Origin: a virus
Virus record (IMG/VR): IMGVR_UViG_3300022916_000007
Location: 28,740-92,739 of that record
Reading direction: 5' to 3' (one strand)
DNA length: 64,000 nucleotides
Shown: in pieces, positions 52,448 through 62,581 of the stretch
Numbering within the stretch: the stretch's first letter is position 1
Layout of the letters: every line of letters begins with the position of its first letter
Position numbers and translations under genes: made by a program
Notes under the pieces: generated by a model
Database searches by the model: none
What the model was told of the DNA's origin: nothing
The model's input: only the letters and a program-made list of their open reading frames with translations

Positions 52448-55387
52448 TTAAGAGAATATAACGCCAGCATTTGTAATAACAAAGTCCAAACTTATGAATT
52501 CTACGACCTTCGTAGGTTGCAGATAGATTGTTCCACGCATTACATAATTCTCCACATCAGTTGAAGAGTTTGTGGTATCGTTCATAATAACCTTGTAACG
52601 CTCAATACCAGCTTGCTCCTTAATTCTTTCCAAAATAGGATTAACTTGGTTTGTAAACTTCTGCCATGTACTTTGTGTGTTAGGTTCGAACAACAAGCCC
52701 TGAGAAACAACCTTGACTGCCCTTCTAACCTCAATCATCAACCTTCGAACATTGACACGATCAAGGGCAGATTGTGCAGCTTGAAGTGTTTTTTGTCCAA
52801 ACACAACAGCACCATCAGAGGGATGGACATAAATTGGGTTAATATCTGCATCATAAAGATCATTCCTGTTTTCTTTTGAAAGTCTCACAACAACATCAGT
52901 AACAGACTCCAAAGCACCCCTATTAAATCCAGCAGGAGCAAACCAAGGGAATGACACTTTGTCGTTAAATGCAAATGCACCCATTACAACAACTGAAGGT
53001 GGAACTGTAATTGACTTATTTGTAATATCATCAAATATCTTAACATCAGGCCAATAAGTTGCAGCGAAGTTTGTGTTAAGACCTCTATCCTCAAGAGTTT
53101 GTACAGTTTCTGAAACTAATGGCCTAGTTGAAGAAGTAAGTGAATTAATTTTTGTGCTACTATCACCAACATTTTCAGCATCCATAATATAGAAACAATC
53201 AAACCTTTCTTCACATCTTTCAATTACATAGTCAGTAATTAATGAATCACGAATATCAGGAACAGCCAATAAGCTAATGTCAGTATTTTCTGGACCTGTG
53301 ATTGCTTTGATAGCCACCTTATATGAATTAGCAATATTGGTATCCCAGCCTGATCCATTAGATGCATTATTAAGTGCAGTTTGATTCATTCTTCTCTCAT
53401 CAATTCTAGTAATGTCAGTACCATCCCAACCATACTGTAGGAAGAATGAGAACTTAGCTACATCACTATTTGTATTTAAGTCACTATCAACACTAAATGA
53501 TCGACTACCAGCAGGCATAACACCATTTCTATGATATTTCCATGCATATATTTGTGAGCGATCAGCGTCAGTATCAGTTAGAGACTTAGTTACAACTGAG
53601 ATGTTTCCAAGATTAAATTCATTATTCCAAAGTACTGAAGATCCACTTGTAGGAATATCTGATTGTAGCCATACAGGTGATTCATATGCGGTAGCTGACT
53701 CAGCAACATGAACATTACCATAAAACTTTGTAAACGCTTTAATTGCTGGCTCTGCCTTATCTGAATAGTTTGGTTGGCCCAAGCCTGCATTTGAATTAGT
53801 TGCGCCAGCTAAAGTTCTTTCAAATTTAACGCCCCAATAAAGTTTATTATTGTTTGATTTATTATTACCACTCTTTTTGCTGATTTCAGTTCTAAGTGGC
53901 ACAGGTGGAACAACTGCTTGATTAAAGAATTCTGCAACATCTGTAATGCTTGCATTTGTAATATCAGCATCAATCTCTGGGATTCCAGCAACATCAAACA
54001 TATCAAAAGTATTAAGCATAAAGTTTCCAGTAAAGCCAAATGGAATGGCATTTTCAGGAACTTCACTATTCTTAAGTTCATCAGTTGCAACAATACGAAT
54101 ATGTTTAGAAACATTTGGATACTCTCCATCAACAACCATTTTTTGTTTGTCTTCATCATCATAATCATGATCAAAATAAACAGTCTTATCACCAATTCTT
54201 CTAGCAATATAGTTTTCTGAGCCTGGATTAAGATCTAGAGTTTTAAATTGCTCCAAAATAACTGGCTCAGAATCGGTATCATCAAAAGCTCTTATAAGTA
54301 AAGTGAACGATCCGAAATCAGTATTGTCTGAGGTGCTTTTTCTCACATCTCTAATTGAAATTTTTAGGTTCTCATTTGCCCAAACACCATCAGACAATGC
54401 CTCAACTCTAAATAATTTATATTTTGTACCACCAATATCTTGTGAAGTAACATAAGGAGAAATTGGTGCAGTATATCTTTCTTCATAGTTGTTAAAATCT
54501 GGTACAGTTGTACTTGGCTCTGATCCTGACAGACAGAAAACAATATTTTCATATGACGCTGTGTTGTCAATATAGTTTGTACCAGAAACTTGTAGAATAG
54601 CATTTGAACCAACATCAGCCATGCCAAAGTTTGAATACACAGCATAACCATAGCTATCAATCTGTGTCATATCTGTATTCAACACATAATCAACATAATT
54701 TGGTTTAGTGTGATCAAAGCTAGCAGTGATACTAGAGGGATACAATACCTCATCAGAACTAGTAAATCCGTCCAAATACATCACGAAAGAATTAGTAGAA
54801 TTACCATAAGTACCATAAGAGCCAGTTGAACCATAAGCTGGAGAGGCGTGTGCGCCCCTATCATCTTTAATTTTTAGGATAACACCACTGTCAGCAACAA
54901 TTGCAGTCTTGATGACAGGAAAGTTATTGTCATTATTAGTTAGTGAGCCAGTTCTTGGCAAATTCGCTCCAGTAAAATAATCTGTATTTACTGAGCTTGA
55001 ACCATGAACTGCACCAACAAAATACATTCCACCCCTACCATAACTGGCTGAGGAATAATGCAACCCTGCGCCTGGAACTAACTTGGTTGATGCATTCCGC
55101 TTGCCATATCCAGCACCAAGAACTCTAACAAAAACACCAGCATTAGCATTTCGTAAAAATTCCCTAATTGCATATGGGCCAACATTGCCCTCATCATAAT
55201 CAGGTTCACCAAAATTAATAATAAAATCACGCCATTGTGAAAACAATACTGGCACAAAAGCTGGTCCCTTTATAGAGGTGCCAACAACACCACCAGGAGT
55301 ACCAAAAGGCGCAGCCTCAGCAGCCTGTACTTCTATTTCCCTGTCATAAATACCAGCACCACGAAATGCTCTGCTATTAGTTGTCAT
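52448..55387 (-). CDS. tail sheath protein, T4 gp18-like (copy 1)
   Basis: 979 residues, larger than T4 gp18 (659). N-terminus RAFRGAGIYDREIEVQAAEA, then GTPGGVVGTSIKGPAFVPVL. The C-terminal conserved sheath domain has NDKVSFPWFAPAGFNRGALE, GQKTLQAAQSALDRVNVRRL, LFEPNTQSTWQKF and VENYVMRGTIYLQPTKVVEF. It polymerises around the tube and contracts. The middle (about 150-700) is insertion domains, probably surface-exposed. A second sheath gene lies 55 bases upstream. Confidence 0.92.
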   Translation of the reverse strand: MTTNSRAFRGAGIYDREIEVQAAEAAPFGTPGGVVGTSIKGPAFVPVLFSQWRDFIINFGEPDYDEGNVGPYAIREFLRNANAGVFVRVLGAGYGKRNASTKLVPGAGLHYSSASYGRGGMYFVGAVHGSSSVNTDYFTGANLPRTGSLTNNDNNFPVIKTAIVADSGVILKIKDDRGAHASPAYGSTGSYGTYGNSTNSFVMYLDGFTSSDEVLYPSSITASFDHTKPNYVDYVLNTDMTQIDSYGYAVYSNFGMADVGSNAILQVSGTNYIDNTASYENIVFCLSGSEPSTTVPDFNNYEERYTAPISPYVTSQDIGGTKYKLFRVEALSDGVWANENLKISIRDVRKSTSDNTDFGSFTLLIRAFDDTDSEPVILEQFKTLDLNPGSENYIARRIGDKTVYFDHDYDDEDKQKMVVDGEYPNVSKHIRIVATDELKNSEVPENAIPFGFTGNFMLNTFDMFDVAGIPEIDADITNASITDVAEFFNQAVVPPVPLRTEISKKSGNNKSNNNKLYWGVKFERTLAGATNSNAGLGQPNYSDKAEPAIKAFTKFYGNVHVAESATAYESPVWLQSDIPTSGSSVLWNNEFNLGNISVVTKSLTDTDADRSQIYAWKYHRNGVMPAGSRSFSVDSDLNTNSDVAKFSFFLQYGWDGTDITRIDERRMNQTALNNASNGSGWDTNIANSYKVAIKAITGPENTDISLLAVPDIRDSLITDYVIERCEERFDCFYIMDAENVGDSSTKINSLTSSTRPLVSETVQTLEDRGLNTNFAATYWPDVKIFDDITNKSITVPPSVVVMGAFAFNDKVSFPWFAPAGFNRGALESVTDVVVRLSKENRNDLYDADINPIYVHPSDGAVVFGQKTLQAAQSALDRVNVRRLMIEVRRAVKVVSQGLLFEPNTQSTWQKFTNQVNPILERIKEQAGIERYKVIMNDTTNSSTDVENYVMRGTIYLQPTKVVEFISLDFVITNAGVIFS

Positions 55388-55442
55388 TATTATTATCTCC
55401 TATCAATATTATATATTTAAATATCTCCACTAATTAATTTAA

Positions 55443-58283
55443 TTATGCAAATTCAACACCAGCATTTGTAATAACAAAATCGATACTAATGAATTCTGCC
55501 GCCTTTGTTGGGGCCAAGTAGATCATCCCCTTCATCACATAATTTTCAACATCAGACTGTGAAGTTGTGGTATCATCCATGACAACCTTGAACTTCTCTA
55601 ATCCTGACTGAGATTGTACACGTTCTAAAATAGGATTAACCATAGAAACAAAACGTTCCCATGTGCTAAAAGTATTTGGCTCGAAAAGCAATTTCTGTGC
55701 AACAGACTTGACTGCTCTCCTAACTTCCAACACCATTCTTCGGACATTAACACGATCAAGGGCAGATTGTGCAGCTTGAAGTGTTTTCTGACCAAGAATT
55801 AAAACACCCTCTTTAGGGAACTGTGCAATTGGATTAACATTTGCATCATAAAGATCACCACGATCTTTGTGAGTCAATCTAACATCTGCATCTCTAACAT
55901 TAGTTAATCCACCCCTATTAAATCCAGCAGGGGCAAACCAAGGCTGAGCTACTTTATCATTAAACGCAAATGCACCCATCACAACAACTGAAGGCGGAAC
56001 AGTTACTACTTTATTATTTGCCTCGTCATATAAACGAACATCAGGCCAATAAGTTGCAGCAAAGTTTGTATCAAGGCCTCTTGTCTCCAATTGACTAATC
56101 GTATTTTCAACTGATGGCCTACCACTTCCTGCGACATCTTGCCCAACTGGATTATCAAAAATTACATCACCATCTTCATCAACATTTTCAGCATCCATAA
56201 TATAGAAACAATCAAACCTGTCCTCAACGGCATCTACTGCATAGTCAGTAACCAATCCATCTCGAATATCAGGAATTGCTAACAAGTTTGTATCTACATT
56301 TTCTGGATTTGCAACAATATCAATTGCAGTTCTATATGACTTAACTGTATTACAATCCAATGAATTACCATGAACAACATTTCTCACAGTGAACTCAGTT
56401 GCTTGCATATCATCATCTCTCATTAGACGTGAATTTTTATCTAGCATATCTGTGCCATCAAAACCACCATAAAAGAAGAATGAGAATTTAGCTACATTTG
56501 CAAACTTATTTAGATAAGTTGAGTCTGGTTTGAATGCATTTGAAGCTGCAAGATCATAAGTTCCTTTATATTGCCAATATTTTGCATCTGACAATTTTGA
56601 AGAAGACCCTGCTGTATCAATTTTTTCTAATGAGAATTCATTATACCAACTACCAACAGTTGCGCTATAATCATTCATATTTGAACCAGACAACAATACA
56701 TCTTGTCCGGCATGATTAATTCCCATAAACCTAGCCATACTATCTAGACAATTATTATGTTTTAATGAGGCATTAATATAACCATCATCTCTTCCTGACC
56801 ACACACTTTCTGCTGAGCCTGAAGCTCTTTCAAAGTGTACACCCCAATGTAGTTTTGTGTTAAGGGTTTTGTTTGTGCTAGACTTTTTACCCACGTTAAC
56901 CCTAAATGGGATTGGAGGGATGGTCGAATCAATAATTGTTGCTTCATCACCAAAGAGCCTATTTTTTGTATGCATTAATGGATATCCCTTAAATCCCCAT
57001 GGAAGGGCATCGGTTGGAACCACACCATTTTTAAGATCATTACTTGGAATTACTCTGATATGAGTTGATCTGTTTGCATAATCACCATCTACTACTAACC
57101 TTCTTTCGTCATCATCACTTTGATCCCAATCAAAATAAATACTTTTATCTCCAATTCTTCTAATGATATAATTTTCTGAATTTGGGTTAAGATCTAAGTT
57201 TGTATGTTGTTCCATAATAACTGGATCGTTATCTGTATCATCAAACTTTCTTACCACTAAAGTAAAGGTTCCATAAAGTTCGGTATCAGAAACAGGCCTT
57301 CTTACATTTGTAACAGAGATCTTAATATTTTCATTAGCCCATTTTCCATCAGAAAGTGACTCAAAATAGAAAAGATCATACTTTCTTGTACCAAATCTTT
57401 GTGAAATAACATAAGGAGATTTTGAAGTTGTATATCTACTTTGATAATCACCATATTTTTTATCCCAATTTTCGCCAGCATCAATATGTGAACCACTAAG
57501 AATTTCTACAGTTTTGCCTACAGTAGTCGCACGTTCAATATCAACAGGGAAGTCAAGGTAAAGTAAGTGCCTTTCTGTGCCAAATAAATCTGGATCAGTA
57601 TTGAGGGTATTACCAACATACTCAGTATCTGATGGGTTTAATGATGCACTTAATTTTCTAACATTAAGACTACCAGCAACATTTCCACCAGTCCAATCTG
57701 ATGATGAAGAAATAAACAAGTGAAACTTGTTACCTGTTGCCGTACAAGTATCATTAAAAGTTTCTAGGTTAGCAATTGGAACATCATCTTCAGTGGTATC
57801 TGCAACCCTGATTCTTGTTGAACCACTTGTCATAATGACGGCTCTCACCAAGTTTGCTGATGAATCTTCTGCTGAGCCTGAAGCTTGTCCAAGGAATTGT
57901 GAATCTGTAGTGTCTGTATGGTTTGCACAAAGGAATTGTACCCTTCCATCACTACCAGAAAGCAAAAAACCAGCATTGGAAACTGTACCATCAGTTGCAC
58001 TAACTGCTGCTGTTCCACCACCCAAAACTCTCATATAAACGCCAGATGTGCTACTCCTTAAAAACTCTCTCATTGCATATGGACCATAATAATCAGAGTC
58101 CAAATCACCAAATGTTGCAACAAAGTCTTTCCATTGAGCAAATAGTACTGGTACAAAGGCAGGCCCTTTTTCTGCCGTACCTACAACAGTACCAGGAGTA
58201 CCAAATGGTTTAATCTGAGTTGGGGTTAATTCGATTTCAGTCTGAAAAATACCAGGACTTCTAAATGTCTTCTCTGTTGCCAT
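55443..58283 (-). CDS. tail sheath protein, T4 gp18-like (copy 2)
   Basis: 946 residues, with the same start (SPGIFQTEIELTPTQIKPFG) and the same C-terminal domain as copy 1 (NDKVAQPWFAPAGFNRGGLT, GQKTLQAAQSALDRVNVRRM). The middle is much more different. Stretches of C-terminal DNA are almost identical between the copies (for example around 52750 and 55745), suggesting gene conversion. Either mixed sheath polymers or two alternative sheaths. Confidence 0.92.
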   Translation of the reverse strand: MATEKTFRSPGIFQTEIELTPTQIKPFGTPGTVVGTAEKGPAFVPVLFAQWKDFVATFGDLDSDYYGPYAMREFLRSSTSGVYMRVLGGGTAAVSATDGTVSNAGFLLSGSDGRVQFLCANHTDTTDSQFLGQASGSAEDSSANLVRAVIMTSGSTRIRVADTTEDDVPIANLETFNDTCTATGNKFHLFISSSSDWTGGNVAGSLNVRKLSASLNPSDTEYVGNTLNTDPDLFGTERHLLYLDFPVDIERATTVGKTVEILSGSHIDAGENWDKKYGDYQSRYTTSKSPYVISQRFGTRKYDLFYFESLSDGKWANENIKISVTNVRRPVSDTELYGTFTLVVRKFDDTDNDPVIMEQHTNLDLNPNSENYIIRRIGDKSIYFDWDQSDDDERRLVVDGDYANRSTHIRVIPSNDLKNGVVPTDALPWGFKGYPLMHTKNRLFGDEATIIDSTIPPIPFRVNVGKKSSTNKTLNTKLHWGVHFERASGSAESVWSGRDDGYINASLKHNNCLDSMARFMGINHAGQDVLLSGSNMNDYSATVGSWYNEFSLEKIDTAGSSSKLSDAKYWQYKGTYDLAASNAFKPDSTYLNKFANVAKFSFFFYGGFDGTDMLDKNSRLMRDDDMQATEFTVRNVVHGNSLDCNTVKSYRTAIDIVANPENVDTNLLAIPDIRDGLVTDYAVDAVEDRFDCFYIMDAENVDEDGDVIFDNPVGQDVAGSGRPSVENTISQLETRGLDTNFAATYWPDVRLYDEANNKVVTVPPSVVVMGAFAFNDKVAQPWFAPAGFNRGGLTNVRDADVRLTHKDRGDLYDANVNPIAQFPKEGVLILGQKTLQAAQSALDRVNVRRMVLEVRRAVKSVAQKLLFEPNTFSTWERFVSMVNPILERVQSQSGLEKFKVVMDDTTTSQSDVENYVMKGMIYLAPTKAAEFISIDFVITNAGVEFA

Positions 58284-58405
58284 ATTATTTTTTCTCCCAA
58301 TATATAATTACATTTTTATTCATTATTTAAAAAACTTAAAATAATGCTTATTATTAAGTATGTTTACACTTAATTGAAATGCCAAAAAATTTTTAAGAAA
58401 ATTAA

Positions 58406-59563
58406 TTAATTTGCAAAAAAGTCGTCAAGCTGCTCAACATCATTAAAAAACCAAACTTTCTCTGAAGCTTTTTTTGTTTTATTTTTATTTTTATGTGATG
58501 AGTCTCCACCTTTTCTCTTCCGTATCTTTCTATTTGCCTTTCTCCCCATCTTTGATAACTCATCCACTTGATCAACATCATCACCCAGCTTATCTGGATC
58601 ATATAACGTTGAAGAGCCGTTGCCATCAAAAGTTTCAAACCTTAATTGAGGGGCATTCACCATTTTTGTTATTGGCACACTTTCACTATCAGTTGCACCC
58701 ATAATATAAGCCATAACCTTAACAGTAAACACACTTTTAACTAGTCTTTCTGTGTCTGAAAAATCGTCTTTGTTTGATTGATTTACAATATTTTTCTCTA
58801 GAATAGCAATATAATAATATCCTTTGTCAGTATCTAGTTTTATTGAATTCTTCCAATCACATCCCCTTAACACACTTTCAACAATTGTATTGTTTTGAGT
58901 TGAATATTGTGTCCATACAATTACCTCATAAGTTATTGTAACAAAATCTGGGAACCCCATTGAGTATATCTCATATATATTTCTTGGGTTTAACTTTGAT
59001 TGATTGATTTGCTTTCCCTTATACAACACTCCATTAAATGGTTTTCCTGGAGGTGTTCTTCTTGATCCTTCTTGATCACTTTCTGTTGAGCCAGATAAGT
59101 GTACATTCTTTTGGTTAATTAAGCCTGTTTGGTTAATTAGGTTTTGGTAGTTTGGATTGTCTGCCCCTATCTTTCTTTTTATTATTAGCTCCCCAAAATC
59201 ACCTGGAATGCCATGCATGTCTTCTGTTTTTTCTGTGTCTCCCTTGCTAACTGTTATTAGTGGAAGTATTAACCTACCATCACCATCTCTTAGTGGCTTT
59301 CTTTTTCTTACTAATGCCCACCTTTCTCCAGTTGCAAACATGACAGGAACTTTTTTACTTTCCTTGTTAATCTTTAAAAATATATTTAAGCTCTCGTCAA
59401 AATGATTATATATTGCTTTATCAATATCTTTTATTGTTGATGAAGGTAATACAAAGTCTTCTGTTGTTGTACCAGGACGATCCTTTACATTTTCATTTTT
59501 AACCCTTTTGTTTGAAAATGTTGGGCTTTCTCCCCTTTGTAAGTAATCTTCTCTATTAGGCAT
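58406..59563 (-). CDS. putative neck / tail completion protein (gp15- or gp3-like candidate)
   Basis: 385 residues directly upstream of the sheath genes. AIYNHFDESLNIFLKIN, PVMFATGERWALVRKRKPLR, GRLILPLITVSKGD and, later, YEIYSMGFPDFVTITYEVIV with WTQY recall T4-like tail-terminator/sheath-stabiliser proteins ('FPD-x-A-x-V-x-Y...W-T-Q-Y'). The C-terminus is basic (GRKANRKIRKRKGGDSS). The assignment rests on pattern and position only. It overlaps the gene upstream by 8 bases. Confidence 0.65.
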   Translation of the reverse strand: MPNREDYLQRGESPTFSNKRVKNENVKDRPGTTTEDFVLPSSTIKDIDKAIYNHFDESLNIFLKINKESKKVPVMFATGERWALVRKRKPLRDGDGRLILPLITVSKGDTEKTEDMHGIPGDFGELIIKRKIGADNPNYQNLINQTGLINQKNVHLSGSTESDQEGSRRTPPGKPFNGVLYKGKQINQSKLNPRNIYEIYSMGFPDFVTITYEVIVWTQYSTQNNTIVESVLRGCDWKNSIKLDTDKGYYYIAILEKNIVNQSNKDDFSDTERLVKSVFTVKVMAYIMGATDSESVPITKMVNAPQLRFETFDGNGSSTLYDPDKLGDDVDQVDELSKMGRKANRKIRKRKGGDSSHKNKNKTKKASEKVWFFNDVEQLDDFFAN

Positions 59564-60848
59564 ACTTTTCTAGCCTCTCTTTTTCTGGTGTTTCCTTATA
59601 TCTATCATATTCGTCTTTATAATCTCTTTCAATAATTTGTTTCAATGCCCGTTCCCTAACAATTAAACTGTTATCATAATAAGCTAGCCTAAATAATGCA
59701 TTCATTGGAGTATAGCTAGACCACGCCAACACTTCCCTAACCTTACTACACTCACCACTTAACAATATATCAATAACCCCTTTATCTTTCATAGCAACAA
59801 TGTTTCTAATTAACTGAAACTTAACATACTCATGATCGTCCTTAGACAATTCTCTTAAGATATTAATTGGAGTTTTTTCATTTATAGCAATCCCGGCCCT
59901 CACTTGAAAATTATCATGATTTGACAACAACTTCATAGCTTTTATTGTCAGTGATGGGTTTCCTGTTAACGGCAACAAAACTTCAGGATAACTTTCATAC
60001 CCTGCCAAATATTCTAAAACATTACCTTGTGTGTTAAAATCACTAGCTAATCGTATTTTATATGAAGTACCTAATTTCATAACATTTTTTGGATTATTAT
60101 TTATCTCTTCCATAAACTTTTCTTTACAAACAGACTTTGAATTTTTTGCCCAATTTACATTAATTCTTGCTAATGCTTTTGATATAGAGTTGTCAATTTC
60201 AGGAGTTTCGGCCTTTGATAACAAATCTAATACATGAAATTTTGTATCAGTTGCATCAAATGTTTCATCCCTTCCATCAGTACCAACAGCAATTGCAACC
60301 TTTGCATACTTATCATGAGGGGCTTTACTTATAAGATCTTTGTTAAGTAAAAAATAAAACACAACATTATCCATAGAATATTGTATAAACCTGTTATCTC
60401 TTTTTGCTGAAATGCACCATTTTGTTCCTGCACCATATTTACAAGCAGCATCCTCTGTGTTTACCCTGAAAGCTAATACATTATCATCTTCATAAACCCT
60501 TTCTACGCCACCTTTTGAAATATCTTTTTTTTGCTGCCTTTTTGAAGTTATAGCTATATTGTCAAGAAACGCACTTAGCTCTTCCATACTAACAAATTTG
60601 TTTATGTCTCTTTTGTCTTTTGGCAACCTTTGTATATTTCTATGAAACTGTTTGACCAACTCAAGCCTATCCATTAAAGGATAATTCTTTTGCCTTACCA
60701 TCCACATTAAGTATTTGTCATTTCCTGACGGATCATTATTAGACAAATATTCTAATCCTGGCTCCTTTAACTCTGGATCAATTTTTTTCGCATCATCAAA
60801 TCTTGATTCAACTAACAGATTTTTTATATATTGTTCTAATAAGCGCAT
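59556..60848 (-). CDS. putative internal head protein: [L/I]-x-E tag + CxYGxxTKWC domain + LRV/HEAT-like repeats
   Basis: 430 residues. Tag MRLLEQYIKNLLVE-S; DPSGNDKYLMWM; DAACKYGAGTKWCISAKRDN; KVAIAVGTDGRDETFDATD. The C-terminal half has repeats such as NHDNFQVRAGIAINEKTPIN and SKVREVLAWSSYTPMNALFR, close to the leucine-rich-repeat-variant pattern. It sits between the ADP-ribosyltransferase-like gene (adjacent upstream) and the neck gene. Confidence 0.75.
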   Translation of the reverse strand: MRLLEQYIKNLLVESRFDDAKKIDPELKEPGLEYLSNNDPSGNDKYLMWMVRQKNYPLMDRLELVKQFHRNIQRLPKDKRDINKFVSMEELSAFLDNIAITSKRQQKKDISKGGVERVYEDDNVLAFRVNTEDAACKYGAGTKWCISAKRDNRFIQYSMDNVVFYFLLNKDLISKAPHDKYAKVAIAVGTDGRDETFDATDTKFHVLDLLSKAETPEIDNSISKALARINVNWAKNSKSVCKEKFMEEINNNPKNVMKLGTSYKIRLASDFNTQGNVLEYLAGYESYPEVLLPLTGNPSLTIKAMKLLSNHDNFQVRAGIAINEKTPINILRELSKDDHEYVKFQLIRNIVAMKDKGVIDILLSGECSKVREVLAWSSYTPMNALFRLAYYDNSLIVRERALKQIIERDYKDEYDRYKETPEKERLEKYA

Positions 60849-61640
60849 CTATCTAACCTCCCTCCTAAACAGATCAGCAACGTCTTTTTTAGATATATGT
60901 TTGCCCACATTACTTATGAGTCCATATGGGATAATACAAACCTCCTCACAATTAATAGGCCCTAATGAAATAACTTCACTTTCTTGTCTCATTAAATTCG
61001 AACTATGTACATGATGAGGAAAGAACTCTTTATATTTGCCCTTATACTTACCACTTAAGTAGTAATTATATGGCTTAATTTGCCTATAATCAAACAGAAA
61101 ATTATTATTAGCAACATTGGCCTTATATATTACATAAACAAGATTTTTATTAGAATATATATCTCTATAAAATCTATTATAAAGATAAACAGAAAAACCT
61201 AATGCCGTTCTTTTTTTATAAGACCATGAAGAAATCATTTTTCTTGGTTCATATACATAATTTTCAATTTTAACAACTAGATTTTCAGTAGTTATTTCAT
61301 CAAAAATATTGTTTCCAAACATTTCCTCTGCCAAAGTAGTTGATAGTTGCATACCACGATAAACTTTTCCAAGCTTTGGCTTCAAAACATCCTTATATAA
61401 ACCCTGATCCATCATATCTTTTAACTTATCAAGCTGCTTCAAAAACTTAGCACTTATACGACGATCTTGCACCCAATCAGACAAAGCTTTATATAACTTT
61501 CTTTCCTCATCAACATCTTTTTCTGGATTTTCTTTTGTTGGCAGACCCCTCGGCTCTCCAAACAAATATTTACCATACAGCCCATTAACTAACTCCCTCT
61601 CAATTAAGTTTTTTATATATCGTTCTAATATGTCCATCAA
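60849..61640 (-). CDS. putative head-packaged ADP-ribosyltransferase (Alt-like), R-S-ExE
   Basis: 263 residues. Tag MMDILERYIKNLIE-R, then a helical region and an ART-like catalytic layout: KVYRGMQLS (Arg95), MISSWSYKKRTALGFS (S-x-S at 138-140) and RQESEVISLG (Glu220, Glu222 as ExE). This is the R-S-E order of arginine-specific mono-ADP-ribosyltransferases. T4 Alt is such an enzyme, carries a capsid targeting sequence, and is injected to modify host RNA polymerase. Target here unknown. It overlaps the gene upstream by 4 bases. Confidence 0.75.
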   Translation of the reverse strand: MMDILERYIKNLIERELVNGLYGKYLFGEPRGLPTKENPEKDVDEERKLYKALSDWVQDRRISAKFLKQLDKLKDMMDQGLYKDVLKPKLGKVYRGMQLSTTLAEEMFGNNIFDEITTENLVVKIENYVYEPRKMISSWSYKKRTALGFSVYLYNRFYRDIYSNKNLVYVIYKANVANNNFLFDYRQIKPYNYYLSGKYKGKYKEFFPHHVHSSNLMRQESEVISLGPINCEEVCIIPYGLISNVGKHISKKDVADLFRREVR

Positions 61641-62236
61641 TAATCATCATCTTCAGTAAACGGTGAAGTTACACCATGGTCCAACAACCTCTCAATCTTC
61701 CCACCTTCAACCAACTCTCTCCTGTCACCCTCATCTTCATCACCAGCAATCTGTGTAAACGTATCCCTTTCTTCGTCTGTTTCCAGGCTATCTTTATAAA
61801 ACTGACCTTTTCTAACAGACTTACAAATAGCTTTTGTCATAACTTTGTGCTCAGCTTGTCCATAAATAAGGTCTGGTTGTCCTAAATTTATAACTTCAAA
61901 AAATATTGCTCCATATTCAACAAAATCACCCTCTCTCAACTTTATGTTCTTATCTGAAAGATCCTCTTCATGAAAATAAACTTCAATTGAATATTTCTTA
62001 TCCACACCAAAATTTGTTGTTTCAGTTGTTGAACCTTCCCAATTAACCAAACATCTTATATTTATTGGAGTCTCTGTTACCTTTACCTCAGCCTCATCAT
62101 ATAGCTCATCCTTTTTTGTCTTCTCTTCTGATACTGGATGATATATTATCTCTTCTCCAATGATATCTTTTATTAACTCTTTGTTAATATCAGAAATAAG
62201 CTGAAGCTCTCTTTTTGTTATAAATAATCTACCCAA
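61637..62236 (-). CDS. putative virion (neck or head-tail) protein
   Basis: 199 residues. A central beta-rich domain (YSIEVYFHEEDLSDKNIKLR, EGDFVEYGAIFFEVINLGQP, then DLIYGQAEHKVMTKAICKSV, RKGQFY) is followed by an acidic disordered tail. From memory the 'G-D-h-V-E-Y...h-x-E-V...I-Y-G-Q' pattern occurs in structural proteins of marine myoviruses. The opening helix could also carry a tag (IIGE near 25-28), less convincing than in neighbours. Confidence 0.6.
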   Translation of the reverse strand: MGRLFITKRELQLISDINKELIKDIIGEEIIYHPVSEEKTKKDELYDEAEVKVTETPINIRCLVNWEGSTTETTNFGVDKKYSIEVYFHEEDLSDKNIKLREGDFVEYGAIFFEVINLGQPDLIYGQAEHKVMTKAICKSVRKGQFYKDSLETDEERDTFTQIAGDEDEGDRRELVEGGKIERLLDHGVTSPFTEDDDY

Positions 62237-62315
62237 TTAATTTGTATTCCAATTAATTTAAATTTACTCTCTATATATTAATTATATTTTAATTTAGGAA
62301 AAACACTATAATATT

Positions 62316-62564
62316 TTAAGCTGCTAAAGTTAATTGTCGTTTGTTATTTTTGAACTCTCTCTCCATTGCAATAACAATGTCTTCAATTAACCCTTGAGCT
62401 TTAATTAAGTTTCTTTTTTCTTCCCCTGAGAATGATAACTGATAGGTTGATAGAAGGTTGACAACTTGACTAAGTGTGCTTGCAACTTTTTTCTTTTTGC
62501 CATTTGTAGTCTCTGTAATTACTTTTAAAATTAGATTTTCAATTTGTGCTTCAGTTAGTTGCAT
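62316..62564 (-). CDS. small putative head-packaged protein with [L/I]-x-E tag
   Basis: 82 residues: MQLTEAQIENLILKVITE-T (ITE), then KKK and two helices (KVASTLSQVVNLLSTYQLSF; LIKAQGLIEDIVIAMEREFK). Helical-hairpin protein with no known family. Located between the neck candidate and the large paralogue 62582-63898. Confidence 0.62.
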   Translation of the reverse strand: MQLTEAQIENLILKVITETTNGKKKKVASTLSQVVNLLSTYQLSFSGEEKRNLIKAQGLIEDIVIAMEREFKNNKRQLTLAA

Positions 62565-62581
62565 TTATTTAACTCTCCCAT

